Assembly: GCA_016871135.1 (NCBI GenBank)
Contig: VFZQ01000236.1
Span: 1-7,738, forward strand
Direction: 5' to 3'
Origin: Acidobacteriota bacterium
GTDB lineage: Bacteria > Acidobacteriota > Terriglobia > Bryobacterales > Bryobacteraceae
DNA length: 7,738 nucleotides
Notes under the pieces: generated by a model
What the model saw: the letters and a program-made list of their open reading frames with translations, nothing else
Databases searched by the model: none
What the model was told of the DNA's origin: nothing
Part shown: piece after piece, positions 5,531 through 7,738 of the stretch
Position numbering within the stretch: the first letter of the stretch is position 1
Layout of the letters: each line of letters begins with the position of its first letter
Position numbers and translations under genes: made by a program

Positions 5531-6350
5531 CCGAGTTCTTCAGAACGCCGATTCCTTCAATATCGACTTCAACCACATCGCCGGGCGCCATCTTCTTGGT
5601 GGTTCCCGGCGTTCCTGTAAATACGAGGTCGCCGGGTTCCAGCGCGACATAGTTGGAACAGAAGCTGATCATTGTGACGACATCGTAGATGAGTTGCGAT
5701 GTGCGTCCTTCCTGAACGACTTTGCCATTCAGCCGCGTCTGAATCGCGAGATCTTCGTACTTCAATCCCGCCACCACCGACGGTCCGATTGGCCCGAACG
5801 TGTCCGAGCCTTTCGCGCGCCACCACTGGATGTCCTTATCCTTGCCGTTTTGCCACTGCCGCTCGCTGACATCGTTGCCGCACGTGACACCGAATACACC
5901 GGCCGCGGCCTCTGCCTTTGAAACGTTCTTCAGGCGCTTGCCGATGACGACAACCAGTTCGCACTCGTAGTGCACGTCGGTCGAATCCTTCGGAAGTACA
6001 ATCGAGTCCCCAGGGCCACAGATGCATGTCGTCGGCTTATAGAAGAACTCGGGGCGCGAGGGCGGCGCGACCGTACCGAGGTGGCTCTTGTAGTTGCGCG
6101 CCATCGCGAAGATCTTGTTGGGCACGATCGGCGCAAGCAGCTTGACGGTTTTCAGTTGGTGCTTCGCTCCGGTAGGCTTGCCGCCTTTCAGATAGTCGCC
6201 GGAGAGTTCGCGCACCTCTTCGCCGGCAAGAATTCCGAAGGCCGTGCGGGCACCCTGGCGGAATCGAACGTAGTGTGTGGCGCCGCTCTGCGCCTGCATG
6301 GATGCGGCGCTCATCGCGAGGCCGATTGCGGATCTTCGAGAAACTGGCAT
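5517..6350 (-). CDS. Fumarylacetoacetate hydrolase (FAH) family protein with Tat-like leader
   Basis: This 277-residue FAH-superfamily protein should act on a 2-oxo or acylpyruvate-type acid (hydrolysis, isomerisation or decarboxylation) with a divalent metal. Key blocks are FAMARNYKSH (81-90), PEFFYKPTTCICGPGDSIVL (100-119), HYECELVVVIGK (127-138, metal ligands Glu129 and Glu131), GNDVSERQWQ (158-167, ligand Asp160), WWRAKGSDTFGPIGP (176-190, catalytic-type Lys180) and FTGTPG (244-249). All expected metal ligands are present, so it is probably active. The oddity is residues 1-21: VSRRSAIGLAMSAASMQAQ resembles a Tat leader, yet FAH enzymes are normally cytosolic. Starting at Met18 (6299) would give a leaderless cytosolic protein, but TAGAAT placed 6 nt before ATG 6350 supports the longer form. 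It follows the peptidase gene after 70 bp on the same strand. Substrate cannot be named. Confidence 0.92.
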   Translation of the reverse strand: MPVSRRSAIGLAMSAASMQAQSGATHYVRFRQGARTAFGILAGEEVRELSGDYLKGGKPTGAKHQLKTVKLLAPIVPNKIFAMARNYKSHLGTVAPPSRPEFFYKPTTCICGPGDSIVLPKDSTDVHYECELVVVIGKRLKNVSKAEAAAGVFGVTCGNDVSERQWQNGKDKDIQWWRAKGSDTFGPIGPSVVAGLKYEDLAIQTRLNGKVVQEGRTSQLIYDVVTMISFCSNYVALEPGDLVFTGTPGTTKKMAPGDVVEVDIEGIGVLKNSVTSS

Positions 6351-6356
6351 AGAGAG

Positions 6357-6362
6357 ATTCTA
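6357..6362 (-). promoter_or_regulatory. Possible -10 element (TAGAAT) of the FAH gene
   Basis: Minus-strand TAGAAT (5 of 6 to TATAAT) ends 6 nt before ATG 6350, so standard spacing puts transcription start on the A of the ATG. No Shine-Dalgarno exists in the intervening CTCTCT. The rest of the 70-bp gap (6363-6420) shows no -35 match and no clear terminator. Confidence 0.45.
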
Positions 6363-6420
6363 TACCTTGTCGGGCCATTGCGAGCACCCGGCGAAACTGG
6401 GCGCGCCGCCTTTGCGTATT

Positions 6421-7738
6421 TCATTCCCTGATTTTCCAACGCTCGTCGAAGAGTCCGGCTGTGACCGGTTCGGGGAATTCGACGCCTTCTTTGATTGGCA
6501 GTATGGCCCAATCGCCGAGCTTCGGCATTGCGTAGTCGCTGTGATACTCGCGCTCGTCGAGAGTGAGGCCCGAGTTGATCACGACGTACTTCGATGGCGC
6601 CAGAGGATTCGGAAATACGAGCGCGGGCAGGTGCGTTGCGGCGTCGAACGATTTCGTTCCGGCGGTTACTCTGTCCTTCGCCCACTGCACCGGCAGTTTT
6701 GCCGCAATCCGTTTGATCCAGCGGTTCGAACCCGGATCGCCGAAGAGCACGACGTTGTACTTGTTGAAGTCTTCCGGCTTCACGTCTTCGTCGTTTTTCA
6801 CTCGCGGATGCGAGCGGTAGTAGCGCGCGTAAACGCGATCAAACCGCGCCATAATGCGCAGCGCCTGCGCGTGCGCGGCGGCGTTCGCCGGCGGGCCGGT
6901 CGGCTTCACAAGCAGGAATGGACCGAGGAAGGCGTCGTCGATTGGGCCTTGCAATGCGTGCGTTTTGCGAAGCTCGGACGCGCGTTTCGGCAGTTGTTTC
7001 CACGTCCCAGCCGTCTTTGCAAAATAGACCTCCGCGGCTGGCTTGATCTTCAACGCCTGACCGTCGATTCTGGTTTCGCGCGTTCTCTCGGTTTCACGAA
7101 GCGTCAGGTGAGTCAGGTTCCGCGTCTTGATGGTGATCGCCGTTCGATCCTTGTTCCGTGAGGCTTCCACACTGGCTCGCTCGTAATGCTTTTCCATGCC
7201 GTCGAGAGTGACCCAATGGGCCCGGTTGTAGCGCGTTGTGTAGGTGACGAAGCGCACTTCGTCGCGGCTGACGACACCGCGATCTCCGTGTTCTTTCAAG
7301 AATGCGTCGATTCGCTGCCGCACCAAGGGGCTGATGCTGTGGCCCGTATTTTCCGAGATCAGAAAGATTGACGGCGTTCCTTTGACGCGCCAATTATTCG
7401 CTTCGCCTTCGGAAGGAAAGCCTTCCTTTTCCAGCTGCGCACGTACTCGCAGCGACGATTCCAACTGGCCCCGGTGCGGCTTACCGGGTTCAGGAGGAAT
7501 CACGGCGGTTTGTGTGTCGTTATCTCCATCGTGGCCGGCGATGGGAATGTTGAACGCGTTCAATGACCAATCGATGATGTTCTCCCAAATGCGCAGCGGG
7601 CCGGCTTGATAGGGCGGAAATCCGTCCATGTACGCGCGCCGCGGATACGTGCCGGCGCCGATTTCCGCGGCCGCGAAGCGGTCGGGATATTGCAACGCGA
7701 TGTGCCATGCACCGGCACCGCCGAGTGAAAAGCCGCGC
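6421..7738 (-). CDS. Prolyl-oligopeptidase-type serine peptidase/esterase, C-terminal part (5' end outside window)
   Basis: This is the C-terminal 438 residues of a large alpha/beta-hydrolase peptidase. The frame is open to the right edge: the first visible residues, RGFSLGGAGAWHIALQYPDRF, are the nucleophile elbow G-x-S-x-G-G followed by the WxxALxYPDRFAA block typical of this group, so the TTG at 7695 is an internal leucine codon, not a start. Numbering visible residues from that Arg, the nucleophile is Ser4, the likely acid is in GHDGDND (near Asp74) and the likely His is in ENTGHS (His133). A beta-rich C-terminal region follows (about 160-250). After it comes a segment with NVVLFGDPGSNRWIKRIA and PVQW, a recurrent C-terminal module of large oligopeptidase-like proteins of Acidobacteriota and Planctomycetes as I recall them. 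The missing N-terminal half would normally hold the signal peptide. Whether it cleaves peptides or esters is not decided by sequence. Confidence 0.88.
   Translation of the reverse strand, partial: RGFSLGGAGAWHIALQYPDRFAAAEIGAGTYPRRAYMDGFPPYQAGPLRIWENIIDWSLNAFNIPIAGHDGDNDTQTAVIPPEPGKPHRGQLESSLRVRAQLEKEGFPSEGEANNWRVKGTPSIFLISENTGHSISPLVRQRIDAFLKEHGDRGVVSRDEVRFVTYTTRYNRAHWVTLDGMEKHYERASVEASRNKDRTAITIKTRNLTHLTLRETERTRETRIDGQALKIKPAAEVYFAKTAGTWKQLPKRASELRKTHALQGPIDDAFLGPFLLVKPTGPPANAAAHAQALRIMARFDRVYARYYRSHPRVKNDEDVKPEDFNKYNVVLFGDPGSNRWIKRIAAKLPVQWAKDRVTAGTKSFDAATHLPALVFPNPLAPSKYVVINSGLTLDEREYHSDYAMPKLGDWAILPIKEGVEFPEPVTAGLFDERWKIRE

Noticed and set aside
6363..6420. Possible terminator between the peptidase and FAH genes
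   Set aside because: The best minus-strand hairpin (CCCAG-TTTCG-CCGGG) has a five-base stem with a mismatch and no T-run; too weak to call.
6277..7161. Open plus-strand frame of 294 codons opposite the FAH and peptidase genes
   Set aside because: It crosses two real minus-strand genes and the gap between them, has no recognisable domain and no start signal.
7693..7695. TTG as start of the serine peptidase
   Set aside because: The frame continues upstream through GFSLGGAGAW, the nucleophile elbow, to the window edge, so the true start is outside.

Overview
The window is G+C-rich (roughly 60%) and almost entirely coding. It holds nine protein genes, two of them cut by the window edges. Only about 114 bases lie outside genes: 14, 11, 19 and 70 bp gaps. 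No RNA gene, CRISPR array, insertion sequence or long repeat was seen, and no gene-free stretch exceeds 70 bp. The mix of families suggests an environmental heterotroph, most likely an Acidobacteriota member of the Solibacter/Bryobacter type. The supporting signs are PhoD, DUF3299, sialate O-acetylesterase, DUF1080, Uma2, and the predicted signal-peptide junctions that repeatedly place Gln after a short Ala-rich run. The taxonomic call is inference from family content and style, not from a marker gene.

Layout. (1) 1-2012, minus strand: a two-gene unit in which a DUF3299 lipoprotein (1455-2012) is followed, through a TGATG stop/start overlap, by a PhoD-family phosphatase/phosphodiesterase that runs off the left edge. 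(2) 1987-3812, plus strand: a secreted purple-acid-phosphatase-like metallophosphoesterase and, 14 bp later, a Uma2-family PD-(D/E)XK protein. This unit is head-to-head with unit 1, and the two first genes overlap by 26 bp. (3) 5199-3809, minus strand: a DUF1080 glycoside-acting protein followed by a SASA-domain sialate O-acetylesterase-like protein. (4) 5219-5530, plus strand: a small exported ComEA-like helix-hairpin-helix protein. (5) 7738-5517, minus strand: the C-terminal part of a large serine peptidase of the prolyl-oligopeptidase type, then an FAH-family protein with a Tat-like leader.

How they work together. Seven of the eight genes with a visible N-terminus carry an export signal (Tat-like, Sec or lipoprotein); only Uma2 looks cytosolic. 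Two unrelated phosphoesterases, two carbohydrate-acting enzymes, a large peptidase and a DNA-binding surface-type protein suggest a scavenging region for phosphate, glycans, peptides and perhaps DNA. This is a functional grouping by inference; at least five separate transcription units are involved.

No clearly new biological system is visible. The most interesting signal is regulatory. Seven of the eight visible starts have a TANNNT hexamer ending 6-9 nt before the start codon. The genes that lead units on the minus strand, and the HhH gene, lack a well-placed Shine-Dalgarno sequence, which suggests leaderless or near-leaderless transcription. It also implies that the two divergent gene pairs have promoters buried in, or touching, each other.
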